Below, piece by piece: positions 47,894 to 59,333 of a stretch of DNA of 64,000 bases. Made by a program: the position numbers and the translations under genes. This DNA comes from Lycorma delicatula (taxonomy: Eukaryota; Arthropoda; Insecta; Hemiptera; Fulgoridae): NCBI RefSeq assembly GCF_047948215.1, contig NC_134460.1, positions 13,761,501 to 13,825,500 of the forward strand. Direction: 5' to 3'. The notes under the pieces were generated by a model. The model had not been told where the DNA came from. It did not search any database and worked only from the letters and a program-made list of their open reading frames with translations. Numbering within the stretch: the stretch's first letter is position 1; every line of letters begins with the position of its first letter.

Positions 47894-47894
<1 letters not shown>

Positions 47895-47976
<82 letters not shown>
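47895..47976. repeat. (ATT)n, 3' tail of LINE-2 copy 1
   Basis: About 27 units follow the A tail of the R1-clade LINE and run directly into atgcttttacggccaac, the 3' end of LINE-2. The same junction occurs at 57932, so the repeat is the microsatellite-type 3' tail of LINE-2 (AAT units on the minus strand). Confidence 0.9.
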
Positions 47977-49201
47977 GCTTTTACGGCCAACATGGGACCA
48001 CTTAAGTCAATTTTAGTTGGATCTTTTCTGAGAAAAGCGTGTTATTTTACTCTTTCGAGCTGCCCAGTATTTCTTCATCCGTTCAGATCTTGCTTTCTTT
48101 TCTTCATCCGTAAACACCCTCTTCGTCGTATTTTGTCGTTTGTCTGTCTTTTGTTTAAATATAATGCTTTTATCTTTTAGCTTTGTAATTTTTCCAGTTT
48201 TATTCTGTAGGTCAGTCAGGAAAATTCCCAATTCTTTCATATCTTCTCTAATTTCTTTGATCCATCCTACTTCTAGCTTTTGGAACCAGAGCTTTTCAAT
48301 GATATTTCTTGACAGGTTTGTTTGCGGTGTCCTTATGAGATGACCGAAGAAAGAGATTCTTTTTTTCCGCATAGTATCAGTAACAGGCTCTATTTCTCGA
48401 TACACCACCTCATTTGGCATAATCCACCATCGGCCTTCTTTTTGGTGTTTTTTATCGATACACGTTCTGACAATTCTCCTCTCTATTTTCAGAATTTTTT
48501 CAATTCGGTTTTTCTGAGTGATTTTGTAAAGGGTCTCGCTTCCGTAGGTGACTTCTGGCTGTACTACAGTTTTATAATGTTTAAGTTTTGTTTTAGCAGA
48601 AAGGCATTTTTTGTTATATGTTGACCGAGTTAATTTTTGGGATTTAATCATTTTATTTGTCCTGTTTTGCCATGCCACTTTTTCATTTAAATTATAAGTT
48701 ATTATTTCCCCTAGATATTTAAATCGTTTTACTATTTTAATTTTCTGATTGTTTACCGTAATGCGCTCTATTACCAGAGGATCTATGGCCATTAGTTCAG
48801 TTTTTTCGAAAGAGATATGAAGCCCTATCTTTTGTGCTAGGTTTTGAAGGCTCATGATTTGTGTTTTGGCTTCTTGAATATTATTTGCTAAAAGAGCGAG
48901 GTCATCTGCAAATCCTAGGCGATTTAGTGGAGTTTTTCTTAGTACCCATTTTTATATTTTTGGGATTTATTTCATACCATTTTCTCATGACAAATTCGAG
49001 GGCGCAGTTAAAAAGGAGTGGTGAGAGGCCGTCTCCTTGGCTCAATCCAGTTTTTATGTATAAGGGTTGAGAGAGTTCACCTCTGAATTTCACTCTGGAC
49101 TGGGTATTGGTTAAAGTTAATTTTATCATGTTTACGAGTTTAGGGTGAAGGCCCAAGTTTCTCAGAATATTCAGCATGGATGGTCGGTGTATACAATCAT
49201 A
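47977..49201 (-). mobile_element. LINE-2 copy 1
   Basis: The minus strand carries the C-terminal two thirds of a second reverse transcriptase family, ending in an AAT-type tail instead of poly(A). Homology with copy 2 stops at 49201 and AT-rich DNA with a short (TA)n follows. The tail is interrupted by the R1-clade LINE. Confidence 0.88.
48013..49177 (-). pseudogene. LINE-2 reverse transcriptase pseudogene (copy 1)
   Basis: The upstream frame (48902-49177) contains KFRGELSQPLYIKTGLSQGD and LSPLLFNCALEFVMRKWYEI. A 5-bp loss near 48932 (gtggagttt versus gtgtgatggagttt in copy 2) breaks the frame just before the FADD motif. The main frame (48013-48855) begins MSLQNLAQKIGLHISFEKTE and carries the thumb, LGEIITYNLNEKV, a C-terminal LGEIITY-to-FFGHLIRTP block and a basic end with EERMKKYW-type residues (SERMKKYWAARKSKITRF). 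The last stretch resembles a coiled, positively charged RNA-binding tail. The clade is uncertain; L2, Daphne or RTE relatives are all possible. Confidence 0.85.
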
Positions 49202-49344
49202 ATATATATATATATAAAATTTAAGTTAAATTATTTTTCATTTTTAATTGGAGAAGTGAAAATATATTTTTAAATATATATTAATATATTTTTTTATATA
49301 TGATAAAAAAAATATTATATTATAGTGAATTCAAAAATATTTTA

Positions 49345-49610
49345 CTTCCAATCATAATTACAATGGACGATGAGAAAGCTGACAGATGAATTGAGGCGTT
49401 TGAGATGTAGGTGTGGCGTAGAATGATAGATGTCACATAGCAAGACCGTATAAAAAACGAAGTATTGAGAAGAATCAGAGAGAACCGGAGTGCTAAATGT
49501 GGTTGAATATAGAAAAAGGAACAGGCTAGGACATCGTATGAGAAGAAGGTGTTTGTTACTTGTGGACGCAATAGAAGGTCTTCTCACGGGAGAAGCCGTT
49601 ATATTCATAT
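49345..49610 (+). pseudogene. LINE C-terminal relic
   Basis: On the plus strand the blocks AFEMxVWRRMID, KNEVLRRIRENR and RNRLGHRMRRRC are readable in shifting frames. They correspond to the EMWCYRRMLKI, NEEVLRQIDEER and RRDRLIGHILRHP blocks of LINE-1 but with strong divergence. It is therefore a different RTE-like LINE. Stops and indels are present throughout. Confidence 0.6.
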
Positions 49611-49615
49611 TCATT

Positions 49616-49957
49616 AGGGCAGCCTAATGGCAACCCACCGGGTTGGTCTAGTGGTGAACGCGTCTTTCCAAATCAGCTGATTTGGAAGTCGACAGTTCCA
49701 GCGTTCAAGTCCTAGTAAAGCCAGCTATTTTTACACGGACTTGAATACTAGATCGTGGATACCGGTGTTCTTTGGTGGTCGGGTTTCAATTAACCACACA
49801 TCTCAGGTATCGTCGAACTGAGAATGTACAAGACTACACTTCATTCACACTCATACATATCATCCTCATTCATCCTCTGAAGAATTATCTAAATGGTAGT
49901 CACCGGAGGCTAAACAGGAAAAAGAAAGAAAAAGAAAGAAAGGGCAGCCTAATGGCA
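49616..49957 (+). repeat. full-length tRNA-derived SINE with 17-bp target duplication
   Basis: The target duplication agggcagcctaatggca is perfect (49616-49632 and 49941-49957). The SINE starts acccaccgggttgg. Its A-box-like ggtctagtggtgaac lies at 49645-49659 and its B-box-like gcgttcaagtcc at 49701-49712. Between them lies the perfect palindrome ccaaatcagctgatttgg (49668-49685). The unique body contains ggataccggtgttc and ctcattcatcctctgaag. The tail is an A-rich aaagaaag repeat. It is probably transcribed by RNA polymerase III and mobilised in trans. Confidence 0.92.
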
Positions 49958-51004
49958 GAACACTATGAATGAATGGATTTATCGTACATTAATTCATAAA
50001 AATATTAAGTATCCGTAATTATAGTAGGTGAAACTTATTTATAGAAACATCAGTAATGAACAGTAGAAAAATTGACGAAGCTAACAATATTACGACAGGT
50101 TAAAACTAGTCCAGCGGTTTTGTTATATTTCCCAAGAAAAACATCACATAAATCTGTACTTATTAATAAAATACTAAAAAGTCAATGAACTTGGCAAAGA
50201 GATGATTTTTAATCCGATAAAATATTATAACAAAAAATTAAAAATTTAAGTCTGGAACTGTCACTAAAAAGAAGGGTAAACATTTTTTATTCGAGGCAAG
50301 ATGTAAAATCTATTTATATTACAAAGTTGTTAGAGACCTCTATAATTTTTTTTAATCTTTATTATAGAGAATTACAGAAGGCAATCTTTATTCCCATCAA
50401 GAAGCTCCCTTTATTTCATTAGTAGAGAAATTCCTTTTACATCGCTCTTTGGATTTTATAAAATAAAAGTATCTAAGGAAATTTATTCTGAAATAGTTCA
50501 AATCGATAAAGTTAATGATTTGAATTCATCTCAAACCTGGTAGCTATATTTATAGTCAGACATGTTTTTTTTTTTTTTTTAAGAAATTGAAAATACATTT
50601 ATCTTTTATTTAAAATGACAGAAAATAATGTTGAAATATAAAATATACAGTATATTGTTTTGGCAATAGAAAACAGCGTAGCTTATATATATAGCTGATG
50701 ATATAAAACCTACAGAAAATGAACACAGATTATATGTTTTTAAAAGTATAACAAAAACAAGTTTCAGTAAATAAATCAAATAAATTCCGTTTTTATAATT
50801 TTTAATAAATATATATATATTCGGTTAAAACAAAACAACCACTAAGCCAATTTGAATGATTCTTTTACCACTGTATATTTATTGAACTTTTATAACAGTT
50901 TTAAGCGTATATATTTCTGAATAATTCAATTATTGAGTTAATAACAAATTTTAAAGAGATAGCATACTGTATTCATAGTGTCATTTTTCATAATGTATTA
51001 GTAC
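49958..51004. other. AT-rich DNA, nothing recognised
   Basis: There is no gene, RNA or clear repeat between the SINE and the DDE relic. Confidence 0.5.
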
Positions 51005-51660
51005 TGGGTGACCAAAAAAACTTCAAAATTTCAAAAACGAATATAGATTTTATTTTTCAGTACTGAATAATATTTTATACGCGTAATCTTGAAGCGACAA
51101 CAGTTAAGTTTTAGTTTAAACATTAACCGTCAGATACCAGCTGTGTTAGATTGTTGCAGCCCAGCTGCGTCGGGGCTTAAATACCATGGCCTGACCACAA
51201 GGGAAACCATAGTCCGTGGACTGGATTGCCGAAACAAAATCAGTGACTGTCGTACAAAAAAATTTTACTCAAATCTGTGTATAAATTCTCCAGGTAACAA
51301 AAACATCCGTAAGTGGTGTGAAGCGTTTAAAATGAACGTTCACAAGGTAGGCGTAAAACAACTGTCGAAAACACAGAAAGAGTTTGATTGTCTTTTCAAG
51401 AAATTCGAAAAGTTTCATTTGGTAGTGGTAGTCTAAACATTTCTAAAAGCACTGTTCGTAAAGTTGTTCGCGACCGATTGAAATTTCGTGCATTATGCAA
51501 ATTGAAAATATGGAATGCCTAATTTTCCAGCGCGATGGCGCTTCTCCAGATCATGTGCGGACTGTGCTTAATGACAGGGTCCCAGAAGGCCGGACGCAGA
51601 GAAGCGCTTCTATCGCTTTGCCAACGTGAAATCTCGATTTGACGCCAATGAATTTCTTCT
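51005..51660 (+). pseudogene. mariner-superfamily transposase relic
   Basis: The left edge reads ctgggtgaccaaaaaaactt, a typical end of this type of element. In shifting frames the blocks GSLNISKSTVRKVVRDRLKF (DNA-binding part, near 51430-51490), FQRDGASPDHVRTVLNDR (near 51530-51580, containing the second catalytic Asp) and LDLTPMNFFF (near 51630-51660, third catalytic region) are visible. The part with the first catalytic Asp is missing. The 3' end is cut off by a LINE-1 fragment at 51668. Confidence 0.7.
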
Positions 51661-51667
51661 TTTGAAC

Positions 51668-51896
51668 AATTTAGCAATTGTTCTTCTATCTCTGTATTTG
51701 AACCCTAATTTTTTTAAAATGCTGAACATTTTATTCCAGTCTACGTTATCGAATGCCTTTTCTAGGTCTATAAACGCCAAGTATGTCGGTTTGTTTTTCT
51801 TTAATCTTCCTTCTACTATTAATCTGAGACCTAAAATTGCTTCCCTTGTCCCTATACTTTTCCTGAAACCAAATTGGTCTTCTCTTAACACTTCCT
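51668..51896 (-). pseudogene. LINE-1 internal fragment (copy H)
   Basis: This minus-strand piece of the reverse transcriptase contains FGFRKSIGTREAILGLRL and the first catalytic Asp in FIDLEKAFDNVDWNKM. It ends at YRDRRTIA on one side and at the residues before EDQFGF on the other. It has neither 3' tail nor 5' leader, so it is a displaced internal fragment, perhaps from a deletion or from repair of a break rather than a normal insertion. Confidence 0.85.
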
Positions 51897-52128
51897 GGAT
51901 TAACAGGATTAAAATAGAGTAATAATGAAATTTACTATTTTTTTTTATATTTTTTTTTTAATTTCTCGGTAACAAATAATTGATTGATTTCTGGTTGTGT
52001 GTGTGTGTGCTATGAAAATATCCAAAAACCGATTTCGAGATTTTTTAAATTCCTTGAAAGGATTTTTTAAATTCTTGAAAGGGGTGAAGAAAGCAAAATC
52101 TTAAAGTTTTTATGCAATTTTACTGCAA

Positions 52129-52130
<2 letters not shown>

Positions 52131-52187
<57 letters not shown>

Positions 52188-52201
52188 ACACACACACACA
52201 C
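52131..52201. repeat. (TG)27 joined to (CA)n through CGC
   Basis: TG units run into gcgc and then CA units, so the two halves are complementary. The whole tract alternates purine and pyrimidine. Confidence 0.95.
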
Positions 52202-55200
52202 GCCAAAAATCAAGTTGGTATCGTCATTTGTTATCGAGAAATTAAAAAAAATGTAAATTTCATTGTTCTCCATTTTAACCCTTTAAACTTAAACTTTCAA
52301 AAATCGTTTTAAAGTGTACTCTTTCACCGTAAGAACATATACACATTTTTCATCAATTTATCTTAAATAGCTTTTGCTGGGCGTTGATAAATCAGTCAGC
52401 CAGTCAGGACAAGTTGCTTTATAGATACCTATTCCCTTCAAAATCACCTGGTAAATTGAAGGGTGGTGTTATTTTAGTCTCCATTCTTCTTTCTGTTAAA
52501 CTAAGCAAATTCATTTCTTTTCTAAAATTTTTGTTAAAAAATAAATCAGAAGAGAAAATGAAATCGTGAAGTACATTTTATTTATTATCTTTTAAACTAA
52601 CTCAACTTTATGGCCTTGTGAAAGAATAAAAAAAGTGTATCCTAAAACTGTGTAATAACTAATGGTTTCTTTTATGGTTTCTTATCCAGTTTCAGTTTTA
52701 AAATATCCTAACTCGTTTCGTAAACGTAAATTTCTTAAATGTTAAAACGTTATTAAAAAATAGTTTTTCTTCTTTTCGTTGAAGACAGTTTCGTTATAGG
52801 TTATCGATATAGTGACTGAGGTACAGAATTAGATTTTTTTTAGGCGAGTATATTATGAGACGAGTTATTAATTCTCAAACTAATCCGCAGAAATATAACG
52901 TAACTGATTTTTTATTTTTTTGAAATTAATAAAATTGCAAAATAAATAATTTATTGAGACTACTACATTGAGTACCATAACCTTGTTTTTGCCAGATCTA
53001 AATTCTAAATTATTTCTAGAAAAGCATTTTACATTCCTATCTTTACATATTATACGAATATTGTTCGATTTAATTTTAAAAAAATCTGTATTTTAGCGTG
53101 ATCTAATTTGAAGTTTAAGACTTTTCTGAAAAAAGTAAAGCAATAAAAAAATAGTGTGTTTTCTGTAAACAATGTTATTTATCCCAAAAGGTTTTGTTTT
53201 TTGCAAAACTAATTTCTATAAAAATTAGTTTTTTTTTATGTAGATAATAAAAAAATATTGTAATTGTTCGGTCGAGTTCATTAGTAATTAAACAATAATA
53301 CCTTAGTTAAAAATTTTTTTTTTCCGATTAGATGCTGTGTTAAAGACTAATAAAATCCCTGAGTTTAGTTGTAATTTAAAAGTGTACTGTATTTTATACA
53401 ACATACTCTATTTAGTATAAACAGTTGAATGATTACGTACGTGAAAGTAGGTAGCTACACCAAGTAGAAGGTAGACTGCGCTACTTGCCGCGTTAGTTGA
53501 TAGTTGTAGATACAAGATTGTTCTCTTGCCAGCATTCAAATACTAATTTCCGGTGCAACTTGAATTAATGATATATTTATTTTTTTTTTAAATTAGTTTG
53601 CTAAAATAAAAAAAATTACTTAACTGATTTATAATAGAGTAAAAAAAATAATACTGAAGGAATGTATAAAATTTCTATAAAATGAATATATAAAACAAAA
53701 TGATTTCTTTTTATACTAATATTTTTAATTGGATTTAATCAGACATAGCAGTAGAAAGATAAAGTTATGACTAAACGAAACTTTATTGTAATATACATTT
53801 TTGAAAACTTTTGCTTCCATCTAAATTAAAAAAAGAAGTTCGCAGTCTTTCTCGATCCAAAATTTCATTAAAATTAAAAAAAAAAGAATGGTAAGAAAAG
53901 CTCAGTGGTAAAGACTACCACTGAGTTTTTCTCGAGCTTGTGCGATCCGACTAGATGCCTTTTCCGGCTTCTTGACTTAAAACTACTACCACAGTACTAA
54001 GTTTCTTATCCAAGAATTATTTATTCGATTATCGGTATGAAGTTTAAAAAGGGTTAAACAAACGTATGACAACTAGCTACAATTATATTTAGTAGAAACA
54101 AATTAATAACGCCCAGTACATTTTCTTTTTTTTTGTTAATATGAGAAATTAATTTTTATAGCAAATTGAAATAATCTACCTACATTATCTACAAACTATA
54201 TAGTATATCCTTACCCACTCTCTTCAGGTATAAATAAATAAATATTTTATTCTGATCGTTACAGTTGCCTGGATGGATCAAGGGAAACCATGATAAAAAT
54301 TCTTGATCAAAGCGCATCATAAGTTCCCAATTAATTTTAAGATAATATGAAGCGCGTATAAAGAATTATAAGAGTCCTACTCCCCCTACCGATGCTGTAG
54401 ATTATATATAATGTATATGGGGGTCTGAAAGCTATAACACGAGATATCTCGATTTTTGATGATTTTTATTAACGGTGCTACATATCTTATGCAGTAAATG
54501 ATATTACCCGCCTACAGAAGATCATATAGCATCATCTAACATGACGCATACATATAAAATATCAGGATTCCCACTGTTCCTACCTACCCGCTGGACGGCG
54601 AAAAAGTTTTTTTTATCAATTTTCTATCCTTTTTGGTCTAAAAACATCACTGTACCACCGCAAAAAGCAGCTGCGTCAATTGCAACAAGATTTACTTCAG
54701 TCGGATTAATAGGAAAAACGTTATGCACGAACAAATATTTATATATAGTTGTCGAATGCATAACCTCCTTTTTTTGAAGTCGGTTAATAAAAATAGATGT
54801 GATATGAGATAAAGACAATTCATAATTCAGAAGGCGTTAATTAAAATTATTTGAGCACATATTTATCTACACATTAAACGGGAAGTAGAAAATTATGAAT
54901 TTTTCAGAAATGTTTAATTATCCAAAAATTCAGTAATAATGCTTCTGTAAAAGAAACTTTTTTAATTGTATTTTAAGTAAATTTTATAAATAGTTGGGTA
55001 TTTTATTAAAAATGTCAACGGAAGCGTAATAATACCCTATTGTATTATGTTGGATAACATGAAACTAGTTTTATTATCTGGTTTCTTAGAAATAGATATT
55101 GTTATTTTTTAAGAATTAGTGATTTATTCTTTATCTCTCCAATAAAAAAGCACGGTGCGTTAGTTTGTTTGCTGTATGTAATCACATTTTTATTTTTAAT

Positions 55201-55860
55201 GAAGCGCAGGAAAAATTCATTCGTTCGAACTATTTATAATTCTTGATACGTACGATATTTACGAGTATATATATTTGTACTTATATATTTATATTTGCGT
55301 TGATATTTATAATTGTGTTTTGGGGATAAAAAAGGAAAATTTGGGGTTAGAGCTGCGTTAAAATATCACAACTCATGACACAGCTAAAAATGTTGAAGAT
55401 GTTGAAGCTTTACGTTGTAAAAGTTGTTGTTGTTAGTAAGCTAAATACATAAACGTTATTTAGTTACAATCAACAAAATGATGTGTAATGAATCATAAAC
55501 TAACATTTTTGCGGCGGACTGTACGCCCGCCTTTTTTCTACTGTCAAATACAAACGCATAAATTAATTATATTTTTTTTATTTTATAAATAGAATTTCTG
55601 CTCCAGGGATAAAACTAACTGTAATTAGACTGATTAATATAATAATATTATATTACTTTTTAATATTATTTTGTATGCAGTACATATTTATTTGATATAA
55701 AAAAAAAATTTGACAATTTATTTTAAAATCGTGGAATGTTTTTTAAAATAAAAAAAACATGTATTATGAACAAAATTTATTTGAATATTATTATTTGTAT
55801 TAAAGATAAGATTTTTGTGAATTATAAACATAAATAATATTTTTATAAATAAGCATAAAT
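52202..55860. other. AT-rich DNA with one strong hairpin
   Basis: At 53896-53930 the sequence aaaagctcagtggta pairs with taccactgagttttt around the loop aagac (one G-T pair). The part around 54250-54830 is more complex and probably an interspersed repeat, but no class is evident. No gene or RNA family was recognised elsewhere. Confidence 0.5.
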
Positions 55861-56514
55861 TTTACTTCTACCTTGTACGAAGTAAAGGAAATATTGTGGA
55901 TCGCGAAAAATTTCGATTTTCTGATTTCAACGGAAATATCCATTTTGACCATCCCTAAATCCATTTTAAATAGTTTCGGCGTGACGCCTGTACGTACGTA
56001 TATATCTCGCATAACTCAAAAACGATTAGCCGTAGAATGTTGAAATTTTGGATTTAGGACTGTTGTAACATCTAGTTGTGCACCTCCCCTCTTGATTGCA
56101 ATCGACTTGATAAAAAATATCCAGAAAAGCTCAAAATCCAAAACAATTCGATTTTTTAATTTTTCTTAACTACAGTAATAAGCCCTCTTTAAACGCTTTT
56201 CAACGGTATATCAAAAGTGGAACTTATTTTCATTTGTTTCAGAGTTATAGCCAAATTAAATTTTAATTAATGAAATATTTTGATCTTACAAGGGGAAGGC
56301 ACATCGGTTCGAATCAGAGTTCATCTCCCTTTTTTTAACTTTTTTTTTAAATTAAATTATATTGATTTAATTATAATTACTAACCAATTATTGTAAAAAA
56401 AATATGATAAATAATAATTCAATAATAAATTTTTTTTTAAATATGAAAAAATATCAGAAGTTATTAATGAAATAAAATTTTATAAAAAAATGTGTATATG
56501 TAATTTAATAGGCG

Positions 56515-57794
56515 TATAGCAGCGAACAAATTAATCCAAACACAGGGAATTTTTGTTCTGTTTTAGGGAATGACAGCTTGCTGTTTGGTGTTTCAGGTTA
56601 TGTTGCTAGTTCATATGGAAACAGAATTAGTGGTTTTTGTACTTTTATAATTCATTGTCAATTAGTTTTTGATGTCCTTGTGAGTTTCTGTTTTAAGTTT
56701 GTTATTCGTTTCTAGTTAATACAATAGATATAACCCCACGAAAACGGTAAAAAATTGTTGCTCTGTTCCAATACACACAAATGACTCGAAGACAGATTGC
56801 CAGTGAGTGTAGTGTGGGGTTAGGTACTGTAAATGAAATCGTGAAAAGGTTTAGGGAAACAGGTTCTGGGTTTAGCGAAACAGGTTCTGTTCCGTTCTCC
56901 AAAGAGAAAAGGAAAATGTGGACGTAAAAAGAAAACCACGCCTACAAAGGATTGATTACTAATAAGAAAAAGCAAAATTAATCCACACGATTGTCAGCTG
57001 TTACCTTAATATTAACTTGAGAGCCTGTGGAACTAATTTTTCTGGTATGACAGTTCGTAGAATATTGTTGGCAGTGGGAAGCATTTAGTGACGGTGGTTA
57101 TGAAGACAAAAAGACTTCAACGGGCAAAGGAACATAAAGGATAAACTGTTGAGATGTGGAAAAAAGTTATTTTTTTCAGACGAAACTCATTTTTTTGTCT
57201 AAGGGGAGAGAGTAGCCCGCATTCGTAAGCCAGCAAAGACACTACACCAGCATACCTGTAACAAGCGCCCAAACACGCAGCCAAAAAGATGTTTTAGGGA
57301 TGTTTTACACATGATGGGCCGGGAACACTTATGCCTATGGATGGTATTACGAAATCGGACCGATACATTAATAAATGCCAAAAAAAAAAAAAAATAGTCC
57401 CACTTATCCAGAAGAACCCATAACTTATTTTCCGACAAGTTCTTACACTATGTCACACGTCAAAAAAAACAAAAGATTTCTTCAAAAATCAAAAAATTCG
57501 AGTGCTTTCGTGGCCAGGGAACTTCTCCTACCTGAATCCCATTGAAAATTTATACTAAAAAAAAGACTTGGGAATATGAATTGTAGCACAAAAACTGACC
57601 TTATTAGTTCAACCATACATATTTGGTTTCAAGATGAAGGAATCAAAAAACATTGTTCTACCTTAATGGAATCAATAACAAAGAGGATTAATGAAATAAT
57701 CAAACTCAAAGGAGGACACGTAAACTATTAAATACGAGTAAGTTTGACTATTAAACATTTTTCTTTTAAAAATGTTAATTTGTTCGCCACTATA
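56515..57794 (+). mobile_element. Tc1-like DNA transposon with inverted repeats and TA duplication
   Basis: The left end tagcagcgaacaaattaat begins at 56517. The right end, read on the minus strand from 57792, is tagtggcgaacaaattaac. TA is duplicated at 56515-56516 and 57793-57794, as for all Tc1/mariner elements. The size (1.28 kb) is near that of a complete element, so the gene died by point changes and small indels rather than by a large deletion. Confidence 0.9.
56717..57731 (+). pseudogene. Tc1-like transposase pseudogene
   Basis: The N-terminal helix-turn-helix is readable as MTRRQIASECSVGLGTVNEI with the following VKRFRETGS (near 56779-56865), followed by a basic hinge with RKKKTTPTKD. 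The nuclease gives KLFFSDETHFFV with the first catalytic Asp (near 57160-57195) and LNPIENLY with the catalytic Glu (near 57530-57555). The C-terminus RINEIIKLKGGHVNY ends at the stop at 57729-57731. The block with the second catalytic Asp is not clearly readable. At least several stops and frameshifts are present. The enzyme would cut and paste its own ends in the nucleus. Confidence 0.85.
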
Positions 57795-57897
57795 CAAGGA
57801 AGTCATGTGGTGTCTACATCATATTTTTTTTGAAACATATTTGGAACACAACTTCTAAAGTATTTAGTTGAAAAAAAAATCATAGAACAATATTAGG

Positions 57898-57898
57898 C

Positions 57899-57933
<35 letters not shown>

Positions 57934-59333
57934 GCTTTTACGGCCAACATGGGACCACTTAAGTCAATTTTAGTTGGATCTTTTCTGAGAAAAGCGTGTT
58001 ATTTTACTCTTTCGAGCTGCCCAGTATTTCTTCATCCGTTCAGATCTTGCTTTCTTTTCTTCATCCGTAAACACCCTCTTCGTTGTATTTTGTCGTTTGT
58101 CTGTCTTTTGTTTAAATCTAATGGTTTTAACTTTTAGCTTTGTAATTTTTCCAGTTTTATTCTGTAGATCGGTCAGGGAAATTCCCAATTCTTTCATATC
58201 TTCTCTAATTTCTTTGATCCATCCTACTTCTAGCTTTTGGAACCAGAGCTTTTCAATGATATTTCTTGACGGTCTTGTTTCCGGTGTCCTTATGAGATGA
58301 CCGAAGAAAGAGATTCTTTTTTTCCGCATAGTATCAGTAACAGGCTCTATTTCTCGATACACCACCTCATTTGGCACAATCCACTATCGGCCTTCTTTTT
58401 GGTGTTTTTTATCGATACACGTTCTGACAATTCTCCTCTCTATTTTCAGAATTTTTTCAATTCGGTTTTTCTGAGTGATTTTGAAAAGGGTCTCGCTTCC
58501 GTAGGTGACTTCTGGCTGTACTACAGTTTTATAATGTTTAAGTTTTGTTTTAGCAGAAAGGCATTTTTTGTTATATGTTGACCGAGTTAATTTTTGGGAT
58601 TGAATCATTTTATTTGTCCTGTTTTGCCATGTCACTTTTTCATTTAAATTATAAGTTATTATTTCCCCTAGATATTTAAATTGTTTTACTATTTTAATTT
58701 TCTGATTGTTTACCGTAATGCGCTCTATTACCAGAGGATCTATGGCCATTGGTTCAGTTTTTTCGAAAGAGATATGAAGCCCTATCTTTTGTGCTAGGTT
58801 TTGAAGGCTCATGACTTGTGTTTTGGCTTCTTGAATATTATTTGCTAAAAGAGCGAGGTCATCTGCAAATCCTAGGCGATTTAGTGTGATGGAGTTTTTC
58901 TTAGTACCCATTTTTATATTTTTGGGATTTATTTCATACCATTTTCTCATGACAAATTCGAGGGCGCAGTTAAAAAGGAGTGGTGAGAGGCCGTCTCCTT
59001 GCCTCAATCCAGTTTTTATGTAGAAGGGTTGAGGGAGTTCACCTCTGAATTTCACTCTGGACTGGGTATCGGTTAAAGTTAATTTTATCATGTTTACGAG
59101 TTTAGGGTGAAGGCCCAAGTTTCTCAGAATATTCAGCATGGATGGTCGGTGTATACAATCATAGGCCCTTTTAAAGTCGACGAAGGTGATTATTAGTTGT
59201 TTTTTCCGTCTTTTATATAAGTCCATCATAAGTTTTAGGGATATTATTTGTTCCGGGCAACCTCTCCATGGCCTAAATCCCCCTTGGTATTCCCCAAGTT
59301 CCAGTTCAAGTTGGTCTTTGCCTTTATTATTAT
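57898..59333 (-). mobile_element. LINE-2 copy 2 with microsatellite tail and target duplication
   Basis: The candidate duplication ctttattattat appears at 57898-57909 and 59322-59333. The tail of ATT units (AAT on the element strand) ends at 57934, followed by the LINE-2 body on the minus strand to about 59321. The target itself contains ATT units, so the tail may have annealed to it. Confidence 0.85.
57970..59229 (-). pseudogene. LINE-2 reverse transcriptase, one nonsense codon (copy 2)
   Basis: The upstream frame (58384-59229) contains FVDFKRAYDCIHRPSMLNIL with the first catalytic Asp, GLRQGDGLSPLLFN, the catalytic LGFADDLALLANN and the thumb block FKYLGEIITYNLNEKV. A Trp codon in the RWW-type triplet is replaced by a stop at 58384-58386 (tccactatc versus tccaccatc in copy 1). 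The same frame then continues (57970-58377) through FFGHLIRTP to the basic end SERMKKYWAARKSKITRF. Apart from this stop the part present is intact. The endonuclease is not included; the body is 5' truncated at about 59321. Confidence 0.88.

Larger units (their letters stand above)
45954..47894 (+). mobile_element. R1-clade LINE inserted in a (TTA)n array
   Basis: The unit consists of the truncated ORF2, a ~180-bp 3' untranslated region and a 23-base A tail (47872-47894). TTA repeats flank it directly on both sides. Because target and flanks are the same repeat, the target duplication cannot be measured. Other R1- and R4-type LINEs are known to be specific for microsatellites, for example Waldo and Dong, and this one fits that pattern. 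Confidence 0.85.
55861..57835 (+). repeat. repeat X, copy 2, split by a Tc1 element
   Basis: The repeat includes ttcggcgtgacgcctgtacg, ctcgcataactcaaaaacga, ttacaaggggaaggcacatc with the B-box-like ggttcgaatc (56299-56308), and ataggcg before the Tc1 element. After it come caaggaagtcatgtggtgtc and tacatca. The junction parts match copy 1 at 22160-22200 (inverse). It is non-coding and its class is not determined. Confidence 0.7.

Noticed and set aside
49633..49715. A functional tRNA gene
   Set aside because: Box-like sequences exist, but the body continues into a repeated non-tRNA region with an A-rich tail and target duplication, so it is a SINE.
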